Shown here: positions 1-8,407 of the stretch, one piece after another | Position numbering within the stretch: position 1 is the stretch's first letter | Layout: every line of letters starts with the position of its first letter | Assembly: GCA_019217005.1 (NCBI GenBank) | Contig: JAHBNG010000010.1 | Span: forward strand, 62,001 to 126,000 | Origin: Chloroflexi bacterium TSY | GTDB taxonomy: Bacteria > Chloroflexota > Anaerolineae > Caldilineales > Caldilineaceae | DNA length: 64,000 nt | Reading direction: 5' to 3' | The notes under the pieces: model-generated | What the model saw: the letters and a program-made list of their open reading frames with translations, nothing else | Told to the model about the DNA's origin: nothing | Databases searched by the model: none | Position numbers and translations under genes: made by a program

Positions 1-1
1 A

Positions 2-454
2 GAGACCGTGGCGGAAAAACCATCCTTCCGTGCCGCGTTTAAGCGTCGTCGCTGCCTGGTCCCAGCCGATGGATTTTATGAGTGGAAAAAAGAGGGCAAG
101 ATAAAACAACCCTATTACATTACCGTACAGAATGGACTCTCGCAAGATGAAAGCCTCTTTGCCATTGCAGGACTGTGGGAATATTGGGAAGGTGCAGATG
201 GCTCTGCCTTGGAAACATGTACATTGTTGACAACTGAAGCAAACGAGTTCATGCAGCAACTACATCATCGAATGCCAGTTATCGTGGATCCCGTTGACTA
301 TGATCTTTGGCTGGGCCTGGATGAATCACCCGACTACCTCTCCAATTTGCACCATCTTTTGCGTCCATATTCATCAGAGAAGATGGCTACTCGGCCTGTG
401 AGTACCTATGTGAATAATGCGCGGAATGAAGGCATAGAGTGTCTTGCTGCGTAA
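2..454 (+). CDS. SRAP-domain protein (YedK/HMCES family), 5' end missing
   Basis: This is the C-terminal part of a SOS-response-associated peptidase (SRAP) protein. The family covalently caps abasic sites in single-stranded DNA through an N-terminal Cys2, which lies outside the window. Seen here: ARAETV-type lead-in (ETVAEKPSFR), the conserved CLVPADGFYEWKK block, and LTTEAN followed by HHRMPVIV, which carries the His of the active site. The frame is open to the left edge, so the first codons shown are not the start. It ends NARNEGIECLAA then TAA. Full-length members are about 220-230 residues; about 150 are present. It appears intact as far as visible. Family assignment is secure. Confidence 0.9.
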   Translation, partial: ETVAEKPSFRAAFKRRRCLVPADGFYEWKKEGKIKQPYYITVQNGLSQDESLFAIAGLWEYWEGADGSALETCTLLTTEANEFMQQLHHRMPVIVDPVDYDLWLGLDESPDYLSNLHHLLRPYSSEKMATRPVSTYVNNARNEGIECLAA

Positions 455-613
455 CTCCACAATGGCTCAAAAATTCTATTGTATAGATGTTCAGATGGCG
501 TGCGCTAACTCTGGATATTTCGAAGCGTCCCAGATAAATGTGCCGCTGCAGAGTTGGAAGAGATGAGGTTCTGTCTGCGCAAAGTTCACGTAAGCAAGCT
601 AAGCACCCCTATT

Positions 614-670
614 TTGACACTGTCAAGTTGACTACGTCAAGATGGTAAACGATTATCTTGACAGTGTCAA
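614..670. promoter_or_regulatory. Cluster of three TTGAC..GTCAA dyads (putative operator array)
   Basis: Three 13-bp interrupted palindromes lie close together: TTGACACTGTCAA (614-626), TTGACTACGTCAA (628-640) and TTGACAGTGTCAA (658-670). The first and third are exact reverse complements. Centres are 14 and 30 bp apart. This looks like a multi-site operator for a TetR- or MarR-type dimer, upstream of the decayed dehalogenase that follows. No gene lies in 455-770 otherwise. Confidence 0.5.
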
Positions 671-770
671 GTAAGATCCGTTACCATGTTAGCCGTTCTG
701 CAACCAACATAAACGCCCGCGACGTAGTGTCGCAGGCGTTTACTGGCGGAAGATTTGCTTTCTGAGTACT

Positions 771-1238
771 ATGGCCGCTCCCGTTTGGGTCTGGCCTAAT
801 CAGCTTCCGATCGAAGGCGAACCGGCTTACATGGTTGACGTCATGAATCATTACAACGAGTAGCTGTTGCAATCAGATACCCCGAAGCTGCACATTTATG
901 TCTCCTCTGGTTTTATCAATTCTCTATCTGTCCATGATTGTCTTGCGGACCATATGAGCAATTATGAATTAGGTTATGTGGGGCGGTAGCTCCACAAAAC
1001 TCCTTGGAGTTGAAGTCAGGTCGCAAAAACGCCAATTCTGTTGACATAACAGGTGGAAAACAGTCTGTTTTGAACCAATTCGGCGCTACTTTTGCTAAAA
1101 ATCCGGTAGAGCTCGAGCATTATGTCTAATCCAAGTAGAACTGTGGAGCTACCTGTGGGGCAAGGGCTACATTTTATCTAGCATGATCATCCTGAAGCGA
1201 GTGGTCGAGCCATTGCAGACTGGTATCGACGAATCTAG
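771..1238 (+). pseudogene. Haloalkane dehalogenase remnant, split by a MITE
   Basis: This is the C-terminal third of a haloalkane dehalogenase-like alpha/beta hydrolase. Visible family blocks are WVWPNQLPIEGEPA, a MNHYNE-LLQSDTPKL segment (TAG at 861-863 where Trp is expected), and after the insertion GQGLHF-HDHPEASGRAIADWYRRI. The last block carries the HDHP segment around the catalytic His. A second TAG interrupts LHFI-HDHP. A 169-bp element with an 8-bp target duplication sits between the blocks; removing it with one duplication copy joins ELGYVGQGLHF in frame. The N-terminal cap and nucleophile regions are absent, so the gene is dead. Confidence 0.75.
985..1153. mobile_element. 169-bp MITE with GGTAGCTCCACA ends, TSD TGTGGGGC
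   Basis: It has 12-bp perfect terminal inverted repeats, GGTAGCTCCACA at 985-996 and TGTGGAGCTACC at 1142-1153. It is flanked by the 8-bp direct repeat TGTGGGGC (977-984 and 1154-1161). It contains no coding sequence. It lies inside the dehalogenase remnant and excision restores that frame. The parent transposase is not in this window. Confidence 0.85.
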
Positions 1239-1363
1239 CAAGCTACGCTTGTAGTAGAGTAAGCGTATGAAAGAAGGAGGGAGTCATGAAATGGGTCTAT
1301 GACTTTGGTCATGGCTCCTCCCATGCTTGTTATAATACACCGAGGAGATTTCCGCTCCTCATG

Positions 1364-1561
1364 TCATTCGTGGTGCTGCTGTTGATTGCTTTGCGCACAT
1401 TGAGCTTCGTGCGGGTCTGTTCGCAATCTCGTCGCAAATTGACGAGCCGTCTGCATCCGCTGCCCCAACGCGTTCCACAAACGGTTGACGAGTTCATGTA
1501 TGTATCTACTTCTCGCCAGCCTGGCCGATTTTATATATTTGTTAATATCAGAGTCTTTCAT
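1364..1561 (-). CDS. Small hypothetical protein (65 aa) behind a TetR-type operator
   Basis: A small, charged, probably helical protein beginning MKDSDINKYIKSARLARSR and ending in a Gln/His-rich tail. The chosen ATG follows AGAAGAGAT on the minus strand; an upstream in-frame TTG at 1583-1585 is less likely. The 14-bp dyad ACAGAC-CA-GTCTGT lies 35 bp upstream and is the same operator found in front of the neighbouring TetR gene, so the two are probably co-regulated. A degenerate DNA copy of its 3' half occurs at 15.94-16.1 kb. No function can be assigned. Reality as a gene is supported by the operator and ribosome-binding site only. Confidence 0.45.
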   Translation of the reverse strand: MKDSDINKYIKSARLARSRYIHELVNRLWNALGQRMQTARQFATRLRTDPHEAQCAQSNQQQHHE

Positions 1562-1595
1562 TTTTTGGTTATCTCTTCTGTTCAATGTGATCTGA

Positions 1596-1609
1596 ACAGA
1601 CCAGTCTGT
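1596..1609. promoter_or_regulatory. TetR-type operator ACAGAC-CA-GTCTGT
   Basis: A perfect 6+2+6 palindrome located between the TetR gene and the small downstream ORF. It has the same half-sites as the operator at 2229-2242 immediately in front of the TetR start. This is consistent with one regulator binding both. Confidence 0.6.
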
Positions 1610-1627
1610 CTATAGAATGCAAAAAAA

Positions 1628-2209
1628 TTAAGTCAGCAGCCGTTTTGCGGACGTTTGCGCAACATGAACAGGCCAAAGATCGCGATGAATTTGGCTCTCT
1701 ACAACACACCCTTCATATAAGACATAGATCGCATCGGCACGGCTGGCAATATCGGCTTCATCCCACTCTGCGGGCGCGATCGCTTTCACTAAATCATGAA
1801 TAAAGCTTCGAACAAACGATTTATGATTAGCAATCTGCTGCCGAATATCGCTCTCTGCATCGGGAAATTGGGCAACTAAATTGATCGAGCCACAGCCCTG
1901 GTAATCGGTTTCTACCAGCCACTCAGCCAAATAATCGAAGATGGCCGGTACGCGCTCGTGCGGATCGGTTCGTTCCTCAATGATAAAATGCTGCTGCCGC
2001 GCGCGCTGATTTTTTTGGTACTGCTTCAAGTATGCCAAGCCCAATGCTTCTTTGGAGCCAAAATGCTCATAAAAGCTGGCTTTGGCAACGTTGGCTTCTC
2101 TGATAATTTGGTTAATTCCCGTCGCCTGATACCCTTGCATATAAAAGAGGCGCGTGGCGACTTTCAGAATGCGTTCGGCTGGGCTGAGTTGCTGATCTGA
2201 GGCGCTCAT
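1628..2209 (-). CDS. TetR/AcrR family transcriptional regulator
   Basis: An intact one-component repressor. The N-terminal helix-turn-helix is clear: ERILKVATRLFYMQGY then TGINQIIREANVAKASFYEHF and GSKEALGLAYL, residues about 10-60. The C-terminal ligand domain of about 130 residues shows CGSINLVAQFPDAESDIR, typical of YxaF/LmrA-like TetR proteins. The start at MSASDQQ (2209) is chosen by domain fit; an in-frame ATG at 2221 is an alternative. A perfect ACAGAC-TT-GTCTGT dyad just upstream (2229-2242) suggests autorepression, and a second copy lies in front of the downstream small ORF. The divergent SDR and SRPBCC remnants at 2.3-3.0 kb are the likely original targets; the ligand is unknown. 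Confidence 0.85.
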   Translation of the reverse strand: MSASDQQLSPAERILKVATRLFYMQGYQATGINQIIREANVAKASFYEHFGSKEALGLAYLKQYQKNQRARQQHFIIEERTDPHERVPAIFDYLAEWLVETDYQGCGSINLVAQFPDAESDIRQQIANHKSFVRSFIHDLVKAIAPAEWDEADIASRADAIYVLYEGCVVESQIHRDLWPVHVAQTSAKRLLT

Positions 2210-2228
2210 ACCATAAACCATAGCACAG

Positions 2229-2242
2229 ACAGACTTGTCTGT
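2229..2242. promoter_or_regulatory. TetR operator ACAGAC-TT-GTCTGT
   Basis: A perfect 6+2+6 dyad immediately upstream of the TetR start. It is positioned to repress both the regulator and the divergent enzyme gene, of which only the 3' part remains. Confidence 0.65.
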
Positions 2243-2305
2243 CAATTGCCGAGATAGCAGCCTTTTACCGTGCTGGAGTCCCCTGTTATTGACTACACTT
2301 ATACT

Positions 2306-2491
2306 GCTATGGGGGCTAATATAGGTTTGACTAGAGAGGAGTTCCAAAAATCTGTTGAAGAAAAAGTGCCACTGCGCAGACTTCCTTCCGCGTCAGAAAC
2401 CGCAAAGGTTGCTGTACTCGCAGCTTCGGAGCTGGCAGATTATGTAACAGGTACGACACTAAATTATTCAGGCGGCCATGTCTTGGATTAA
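2306..2491 (+). pseudogene. C-terminal remnant of a short-chain dehydrogenase/reductase
   Basis: Only the last 60 or so residues of an SDR survive. KVPLRRLPSASETAKVAV is followed by ASELADYVTGTTLNYSGGH and VLD, which is the standard SDR C-terminus. The Rossmann TGxxxGxG motif and the YxxxK catalytic motif are missing, so this cannot be active. The deletion end lies next to the TetR operator region. It is followed after 9 bp by the SRPBCC gene, which suggests a former TetR-controlled operon. Confidence 0.75.
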
Positions 2492-2500
2492 AGGAGAACT

Positions 2501-2999
2501 ATGCGTACAACAATTACCCATCAAGTTCAGATCAATGCAAGCAAACGGCAGATATGGGAGATTCTAGCGGACTTTGGCGGTGCCCAAAAACTACATGCCG
2601 ACCGTCAAGAAGTCCCGCACGACCTCAACCAACAACCGTGGCGAAGGAGCAGCCCGCCACTGCGACGTACTGCCCATGGGTTCGCTACAAGAACGCATTA
2701 TCGAATGGCGCGAGGGCGAAGGCTATACCGTTCACGCCTACGACATGACTCCGAAGATGCCAATCAAAGATTTCCACGCCCGCTTAGACCTCAAGGAGAA
2801 CGGCAATACCACAATTGCATCGATTGAGGCGACCTACGACACCAAGATGGGGGTGTTCGGCACAATCATGAATGCCTTCATGGTGCGTCCGCAGATGCGC
2901 AAGGGGATGCCCACGATTTTGATTGGGCTAAAGCATCGCGCCGAGACGGGCGAGTACGTAACCTTTCCAGCACTGAAAGCGGCTAGTGTAGCCGCCTAA
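2501..2999 (+). pseudogene. SRPBCC (polyketide cyclase/START-like) protein, frameshifted
   Basis: The first part reads MRTTITHQVQINASKRQIW then EILADFGG. The rest, KNYMPTVKKS through GAARHCDVLPMGSLQERI to the end, is in another frame, with the shift at about 2575-2582. If repaired it would be a protein of about 165 residues with the START-like fold seen in Bet v1/aromatase-cyclase proteins that bind hydrophobic ligands. An AAAGGAGA ribosome-binding site precedes the ATG. It directly follows the SDR remnant. The single shift could be recent decay. Confidence 0.7.
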
Positions 3000-3060
3000 T
3001 CAAAATCCAAGCCAACTTAAATATAGCATCCGTTCGCAAGGACTAACCACTCCTCAAAAT

Positions 3061-3101
3061 CCCCCAACCGCCTCGGACGCGATATCCGAGGCGGTTGGGG
3101 G
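3061..3101 (-). terminator. Strong hairpin terminator of the VOC gene
   Basis: A perfect 17-bp stem (3061-3077 with 3085-3101, CCCCCAACCGCCTCGGA arm) has a 7-nt loop. On the minus strand it is followed by ATTTTGAGG. It lies 15 bp past the end of the minus-strand VOC gene and could also stop rightward transcripts. Confidence 0.75.
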
Positions 3102-3115
3102 ATGCCAGGTTTAGA

Positions 3116-3553
3116 TCATTCTGGAATTCTTTGAAGTTCCTCTTCGGAATAATTCATTGCAAATTCTTCTGAAGGTGGGATAATCTTAATCACATCGATT
3201 AAAATACCATTCGGATCGGACGTGATAAAGTGACGCTGGCCAAACGTCTCATTGCGCAATTCTAAATGAATGGGAAGATCTGCCTCTCGAAATGCCTCAT
3301 AGATCGAATCAACTTCATCAACTTCAAAATTGAGTATCAGACCTGATTGGTAAGACAAACGGTAACCTTCCGGAATTGTTGGATGCCCAGCATTCAGCAG
3401 AGCGAGTTCGAATGCGGGCTCATCTTGCGTACGCAGACTTACATACCAGTCACTGTCAAAAGTTACGTTGAACGGAAAGTAAGTTGTATAAAACTCCTGA
3501 GATTCAAGCCGTTTGTGTGTGATGATCACCGGATAGAGACTGTTGATTTTCAC
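3116..3553 (-). CDS. VOC/glyoxalase-superfamily protein
   Basis: About 145 residues with two beta-alpha-beta-beta-beta modules of the vicinal oxygen chelate fold: [20 protein letters not shown] at the start and [16 protein letters not shown] then [16 protein letters not shown] near the end. Such proteins are metal-dependent lyases or dioxygenases, or drug-binding resistance proteins. The substrate cannot be told from the sequence. The start is a GTG (3551-3553) preceded by AGAAAGGACC on the minus strand. The large TetR-type palindrome at 3590-3630 lies directly upstream. The divergent TetR gene that probably controls it is now 1.3 kb away because an IS landed between them. Confidence 0.8.
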   Translation of the reverse strand: MKINSLYPVIITHKRLESQEFYTTYFPFNVTFDSDWYVSLRTQDEPAFELALLNAGHPTIPEGYRLSYQSGLILNFEVDEVDSIYEAFREADLPIHLELRNETFGQRHFITSDPNGILIDVIKIIPPSEEFAMNYSEEELQRIPE

Positions 3554-3589
3554 GATTGGTCCTTTCTGTGCTAAACTAGGCAAACTCTA

Positions 3590-3630
3590 TTTATACATAC
3601 TGTATGTATAAATTTAACATACATACAGTA
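3590..3630. promoter_or_regulatory. Overlapping TetR-type palindromes upstream of the VOC gene
   Basis: Two overlapping dyads. One is an 11+1+11 perfect palindrome centred on T3601 (arm TTTATACATAC). The other is an inverted repeat of TACTGTATGTAT (3599-3610) with ATACATACAGTA (3619-3630). These resemble QacR/AcrR-type operators. They lie 37 bp from the VOC start, and without the IS would be about 33 bp from the TetR start. Confidence 0.65.
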
Positions 3631-3647
3631 GGTTTGTCAAGGACTAA

Positions 3648-4950
3648 GGCCAATCCAAAAAATAAAATATACGCGAGAAGGTGTTAAACTAGCTCTCCAA
3701 AAGGAGCAAAAATGACAATCTCGCCAGAAATGGTTGAAGTCTTGAAAGAGACGAAGGCCATGTTAAGTGGATACGAAAGAAGGCACTTCATGGCCCAAAC
3801 GGTCAAAACGATATGCGAAGGGAGTCCGACGAAAGCAGAACGAGAGTTGGGCTGGAATCGGGCGACGATAGCCAAAGCCCTGGAAGAACTAGAAGGCGGC
3901 TTCTGTTATGTCGACCAAAGCCACCGACGTGGTCGCAAAAAAGCCGAAGACCATATCCCCACTTTACTGGCCGATATGGTTGAAATCGCCGATCAATTCA
4001 GCCAGACCGATCCCACCTTTCGACCCCCCCAATTGTACACTCGACTAACCGCCGCCGAAATGCGTACCCAGCTCATCGAGCAGAAAGGATACACAGATGA
4101 GGAATTGCCTGGCGAAGAGGCCATCCGCTTGAAGCTCAATGAGTTAGGCTATGGCTCAAACCGGGTCAAAAAAAGTCAACCAGTGAAAAAGATCCCAGAG
4201 ACCGATGCGATCTTTGATAGAATTCATCAGATCAATCAAGAAGCGGATGCAGACGAGACGGTTCTGCGCCTCTCTCTTGGGATGCCAAAGCGACGATTTT
4301 ACTTGACCGTTTCTCGAGAGAAGGGATAAGTCGAGTGGTTGTCAAAGCGCTCGATCATGACTTTCAAGATAAGAAGACCGAGAAAGTCACTCCTTTTGGC
4401 ATTTACCTCCCTTCAACCAAGGAACTCTTTCTTTACTTGACTCAGTCGAAAGTGACGAGTGACTGTATTGTCGACTGCCTGATTGATTTTTGGGAAAGCG
4501 TACGTGAACACTTTCCTCACGTCAAGACCCTCGTGATCAATCAGGACAATGGTCCCGAAAATCATACCCGTCGGACTCAGTTTATGTATCGTCTCACTCA
4601 GTTTGTTGAGCACTATCGTCTCTCTATTCAGCTCGCCTGCTACCCTCCTTATCACAGTAAATACAACCCCATCGAACGGGTTTGGGGCCATCTTGAAAAA
4701 CACTGGAACGGTTCTCTTCTCGATTCTCTTGAGACCGTTCTCAATTTTGCCCGTTCTTTTCGCTTTAACCAACTACAACCCTTCGTTCACCTGAATTCCA
4801 CTCTTTATGAGACCGGCGTCAAACTCACTCAGAAAGAGATGGACCGTTTGGAACAACGCTTCCAACGTTTACCTGGTTTAGAAAAATGGTTTGTCCTTAT
4901 TCCCCCTCTCCATTCTCTCGTTCGCGTATAATTATTTTTTTGGTTTAGCC
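3648..4950 (+). mobile_element. ISAzo13-like insertion sequence, copy 1 (1303 bp)
   Basis: Imperfect terminal repeats of about 30 bp: left GGCCAATCCAAAAAATAAAA, right (reverse complement) GGCTAAACCAAAAAAATAAT. The direct repeat TAA flanks it at 3645-3647 and 4951-4953. It is nearly identical to the copy at 56393-57698. The two differ by a CT insertion here, and by one C and a 4-bp indel in the other copy. It separates a TetR gene from its operator and partner gene. Confidence 0.85.
3712..4931 (+). pseudogene. ISAzo13-like transposase, frameshifted (copy 1)
   Basis: The two open parts are 3712-4329 and 4335-4931. The N-terminal part has a helix-turn-helix (AERELGWNRATIAKALEEL). The second part has a DDE catalytic core with VINQDNGPENHTRR and CYPPYHSKYNPIERVW, ending LEKHWNG and a C-terminal tail. 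Compared with the second copy, an extra CT in the run at about 4270-4276 throws the frame just before WDAKATILLDRF. The poly-C run at 4023-4030 is correct here (7 C) but expanded in copy 2. An unbroken ancestor of about 405 residues can be rebuilt from the two copies. This copy is predicted to be non-autonomous. Confidence 0.85.
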
Positions 4951-4962
4951 TAATTCAAAATT

Positions 4963-5554
4963 ATGGCAAGAAAAACCGCGCAAGAAACACAAGAGACAAT
5001 TAAAACGATAACAGACATAGCTTTACGCCATTTTGGACAATACGGATATGCTGAGACATCGTTGGAGGCAGTTGTCCAAGAAGCTGGAGTCACGCGCGGG
5101 CACTCTATCATCACTTTGCCGGAAAGCAAGGATTGTTTGAAGCAGTTGTGCGTGATCTCCATAAGGAATTGCCGAACGTACGGCTGTGGCAGCGCAGAAA
5201 GAGAATACGCTCTGGGATGGACTTGTGGCAGGTTGCCATACTTGGCTTGAGGCTGCCAGTGACCCGATGATACAAAAAATTTTGATTCTCGATGCGCCAG
5301 CCGTACTGGGATGGGAACGATGGCGAGAGATGGATGCCGAGAGTAGCGCCTCCCTGCTCCGAGCCAGTTTGAAGGAACTCGAGGCAGCAGAAATAATCGT
5401 TGGAGCGTCAACAGAGGCACTCTTTCATTTACTCAATGGTGCGATGAATCACGCTGCATTGTGGATTGTACAGGAGGATGATTCGGCACAGGCACTTCAA
5501 CATGCAAAAAACACTCTCGAACAGCTTTTGAATGGGCTTATTCAGCAGGGCTAA
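4963..5554 (+). pseudogene. TetR family regulator with two frameshifts
   Basis: It starts MARKTAQETQETIKTITDIA with a TetR helix-turn-helix (SLEAVVQEAGVTRG). It loses frame at about 5099 (a G missing from a G run) before the expected LYHHFAGKQGLFEAVVRDL, which is legible in the next frame. It shifts again at about 5178 before AAQKENTLWDGLVAGCH. The C-terminal domain (LDAPAVLGWERWREMDAE, then to LNGLIQQG) is intact. Without the upstream IS it would be divergent from the VOC gene across the palindromes at 3590-3630, so it was the likely repressor of that gene. It is probably no longer functional. Confidence 0.8.
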
Positions 5555-5634
5555 GTTACTGAATTGTCTTCTTGACATCTTTCGTCATATTTGCAGGGTT
5601 TTCGTACAGCGGTATAATGAGGGCATGTTGCTTT

Positions 5635-7209
5635 CAACCAAGCTCCTGCCACGTCATTACCAATGCCGCAATTCACGAGTCCCTCAATTTTCTGCTACAC
5701 CACATGCCATCATCCCTGTTCTTGATGATGACCAGTCGCCGAAAGCCGCCCTTGGCCTTATCTCGTTTGCGCGCGCAGGGCTTGCTCACGGACATTACGG
5801 CGCGCGATCTACAGTTCACAAGCAAAGAGACTATCGCACTTCTTCACGAGACGATGGGATTGACGCTGGCGTCTGATACCGCAATGACTCTGGCCAAGCA
5901 GACAGAGGGTTGGATTGAGGGACTACAGTTGGCAGCCCTGTCGCTACGCGCGGAACCCGATCCACAAGCGTTCGTGCGGCATATTGGGTCAGGGAATCGC
6001 CACATTTCCGACTATCTGCTGGAGGAAGTGCTACAACGGCAGTCAGCGACCATACGCGACTTTCTTATGCGTACCGCCATCTTTGAACGCTTTGATGCGG
6101 AACTATGCAGTGCGGTACTCAAGTTACCCCCTATGCGTGCAACGATTGAGCAAACGCTGGCACAATTGGAATACGACGATCTCTTCTTAATTCCACTTGA
6201 GCGAGCACACCATAATTACCGCTATCATCACCTCTTTGCGGAATTTTTGCGCACCCACCTACAGCGTACGGAGCCTGAGCTACATATGCAGCTTCACCTC
6301 TCCGCTAGCAACTGGTTTGCCACACACGATATGGCAATTGAGGCCGTTGACTTTGCCCTGCGCGTCGATGCCCATGAACGCGCCGCTGAGATGATTCAAC
6401 TGGCAACGTATCAGCTTGTCTGGCAGCGGGGCGAAGTGGCAACTGTGTTGCACTGGCTTGGCGCCCTGTCCCACGCCATTCTCTTGGCGTATCCGGCACT
6501 GGGGTTGGCCTATTGTTGGGTACTCTTTGCCAACGGAGAGAATGCCAAACTTGTGCGCTTGCTCGACGAACTTGACGTAGTGCTGACCGACCCTTCCACT
6601 ACGGAAGAGACCGCACAATATGGTCGGCTCACCGCGTTGCGTGCGCAGTATGCCTCGCAGCAGCAACACTTTGCAGAGGCTGAGCGCAATTTCAGTCGCG
6701 CACGCGAACTGATACCCACGATAGATATCACGCGGGAGGCAATGCTCTATGGGCAAGGTTATCTGAATCGCATGATTGGTGACGTTGATCGGGCCACTGA
6801 AGCGTTGCGTGGAAGCCACGGATTTGGCGTGGCCATGGGAGACAGTTCACTGCAACTCTTTGCCCTACATGATCTGGCCGAAGTCAAAATGATTCAGGGG
6901 CGCTTGCATCAAGCCGCGCGTCTGCACGATCAAATGTTTATTTTGATGGATAGTCAAAAGAATCAACGGCTGCAGGCGAACGGTCTTGCCTACCTCGGGT
7001 TGGGGCGCGTTCTGTACGAATGGAACCGTCTGGCGGAAGCGACCACGACGCTGGAAAACGCTTTGACGTTGAGTCAGCCCGATGGCATTCTGGGAGCCGA
7101 CTGCCTGATTTATTGCGCACAGGCCCGCCTTGCCCAGGCTGAAGGACATTTCGATGAGGCATTACGATATAGAGCCAAACTTCTTGAACAGCTTGGATTT
7201 TTCGGATGA
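5635..7209 (+). pseudogene. Truncated LAL/MalT-type LuxR regulator
   Basis: This is the middle part of a large STAND-ATPase regulator. It begins at HVITNAAIHESLNFLLHHMP, continues through the SRRKPPLALSRLRAQGLL sensor block and EGWIEGLQLAALSLR, then the RYHHLFAEFLR winged-helix junction, and into TPR-like helical repeats ending RYRAKLLEQLGFFG. The N-terminal P-loop and Walker B regions and the C-terminal LuxR helix-turn-helix are missing. It can therefore neither bind ATP nor DNA as the family does. About 520 of roughly 900 residues remain in one open frame. LAL regulators of this kind are abundant in Chloroflexota. Confidence 0.8.
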
Positions 7210-7217
7210 ACGGAAGC

Positions 7218-7597
7218 TCACGTGGCAAGTACCATCCGTCCCTGTCGACTTGTTGATTGCTCTCTAGCCAATGCACGCATAGAAAGTAGATGGAAAAAGA
7301 TACCTTGCGGCACACGATAGGCCGGAATCAATATCAGCGGGAACGCACCCTGCATACTATAGTCTAAATAGGCGAAATCGAGGGCCAGTCTTTGTGTAGG
7401 TCCTGGTGTGGTCAATGCACCCAAGGTAAGGGCCAAGATCAAATCGACCAGACCAAAAAGGTTCCAGCCCTACGCGATCCAGCGGTGCCCAGCGGCACGC
7501 CTAAAATAGAGATAGGCTACGAGGGGAGCCGTAAGCCCTGTAACCACATCGCCCAAACCGGCTGGCAACGCAAACTCGCCGGGCAGTATGGCCGAGA
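7218..7597 (-). pseudogene. Small integral membrane protein remnant
   Basis: On the minus strand the sequence reads LPGEFALPAGLGDVVTGLTA then VAYLYFRRAAG, a TAG, then WNLFGLVDLILALTLGAL, and finally GAFPLILIPAYRVPQGIFF followed by HLLSMRALARE. Three hydrophobic segments are visible. The in-frame TAG and missing N-terminus mark it as a pseudogene. The pattern resembles small Chloroflexota/actinobacterial four-helix membrane proteins of unknown function. Its left boundary abuts an unrelated GyrI-like fragment on the other strand. Confidence 0.5.
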
Positions 7598-7800
7598 TGT
7601 TCAACCGACTGCCAGAGATGATGCCAAAAGGGGCACTCGGTTCGATGATTACGTTTTATCATAATGATGGCTGGGAAGATCAGGATATTGATGCTGAAGT
7701 TGGCTTCCTGGTAAGCGATATCGTCGCGAGTGACGCCATCGAGATTTCCGACCCGGATGTTCAAATACGCACATTACCGGCCGTCGAAACAATGGTGACG
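7588..7800 (+). pseudogene. GyrI-like effector-domain fragment of a MerR/AraC-type regulator
   Basis: The stretch MFNRLPEMMPKGALGSMITF, then DAEVGFLVSDIVA and IRTLPAVETMVTVVR, matches the effector-binding (GyrI-like/SOUL) half of MerR or AraC regulators. The DNA-binding half and the end of the domain are missing. Downstream (7802-7900) another frame reads YAMQAMLYLRANGNLRAAEQ, possibly from a different gene. The area is a junction of fragments. Confidence 0.5.
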
Positions 7801-7905
7801 GTTGTCCGTGTATGCCATGCAAGCAATGCTTTATTTACGAGCGAATGGCAACCTCAGGGCTGCTGAACAAGTCATCAACCAGGTAAAGCCCTTACTTCAG
7901 TCAGT

Positions 7906-8161
7906 CTCAGTAGATCCAAAATGTGACTCATATCCGCGGAGAGAGCATTCTCTAATGCGACTGAACTCGACTAGATCCGGCGTTCTCTATTACACGCAGT
8001 AGGATTTCTCAGAGGTAGAGCGTTCAAATGGCGAAAAAAGACGCAGTAGAGAATCTCGGACCATTTGGCCCGCTCGAGTCTGTTTTGACTGAGAAGTGCA
8101 GGATTATGTCTACTGCGTGTAATAGAGAACGCTTCCTCTAAGGGAAATTGGATCTACTGAG
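7906..8161. mobile_element. MITE with CTCAGTAGATCCAAA ends, containing a nested inverted-repeat element
   Basis: The ends CTCAGTAGATCCAAA (7906-7920) and TTGGATCTACTGAG (8148-8161) are the same terminal repeat as the two elements at 61.1-61.6 kb. Inside, at 7980-8132, sits a second 153-bp element with perfect 23-bp terminal repeats (arm GCGTTCTCTATTACACGCAG plus TAG; partner 8110-8132). No clear target duplication was found for either. No coding content. Confidence 0.65.
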
Positions 8162-8355
8162 TCTCTTTTCCAGCAGCTACAGTGTGGCATTCAACGATTT
8201 TAGGCCTGAAGGGAAAACTCCACGAAACCGAGCATTATCTTACAAATGCTGTGGCAGTCGCATCTGCAACGGAGGAGAAGCGATGCATTCATGTATCATA
8301 ACGCAATCTCTCACATCAACTGACATTCTGGTAAACAATATCATAATTTTGGGGG

Positions 8356-8400
8356 TTGACAAATCGATGAGTCAATGATAATATATGCGTACGCATGTAA
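8356..8400 (+). promoter_or_regulatory. Sigma70-type promoter and operator of the MarR gene
   Basis: TTGACA (8356-8361) and TAATAT (8379-8384) are separated by 17 bp. The dyad ATGCGTACGCAT (8385-8396), within the longer near-palindrome ending at 8400, directly follows the -10 box. It matches the perfect operator at 8887-8906 in half-site sequence. This is consistent with autorepression by the MarR protein. Confidence 0.7.
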
Positions 8401-8407
8401 TTTGGAT

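Noticed and set aside
1286..1615. Plus-strand open frame of 109 codons
   Set aside because: It overlaps the minus-strand small ORF, runs through the TetR operator and has no protein-like features; treated as the shadow of the minus-strand gene.
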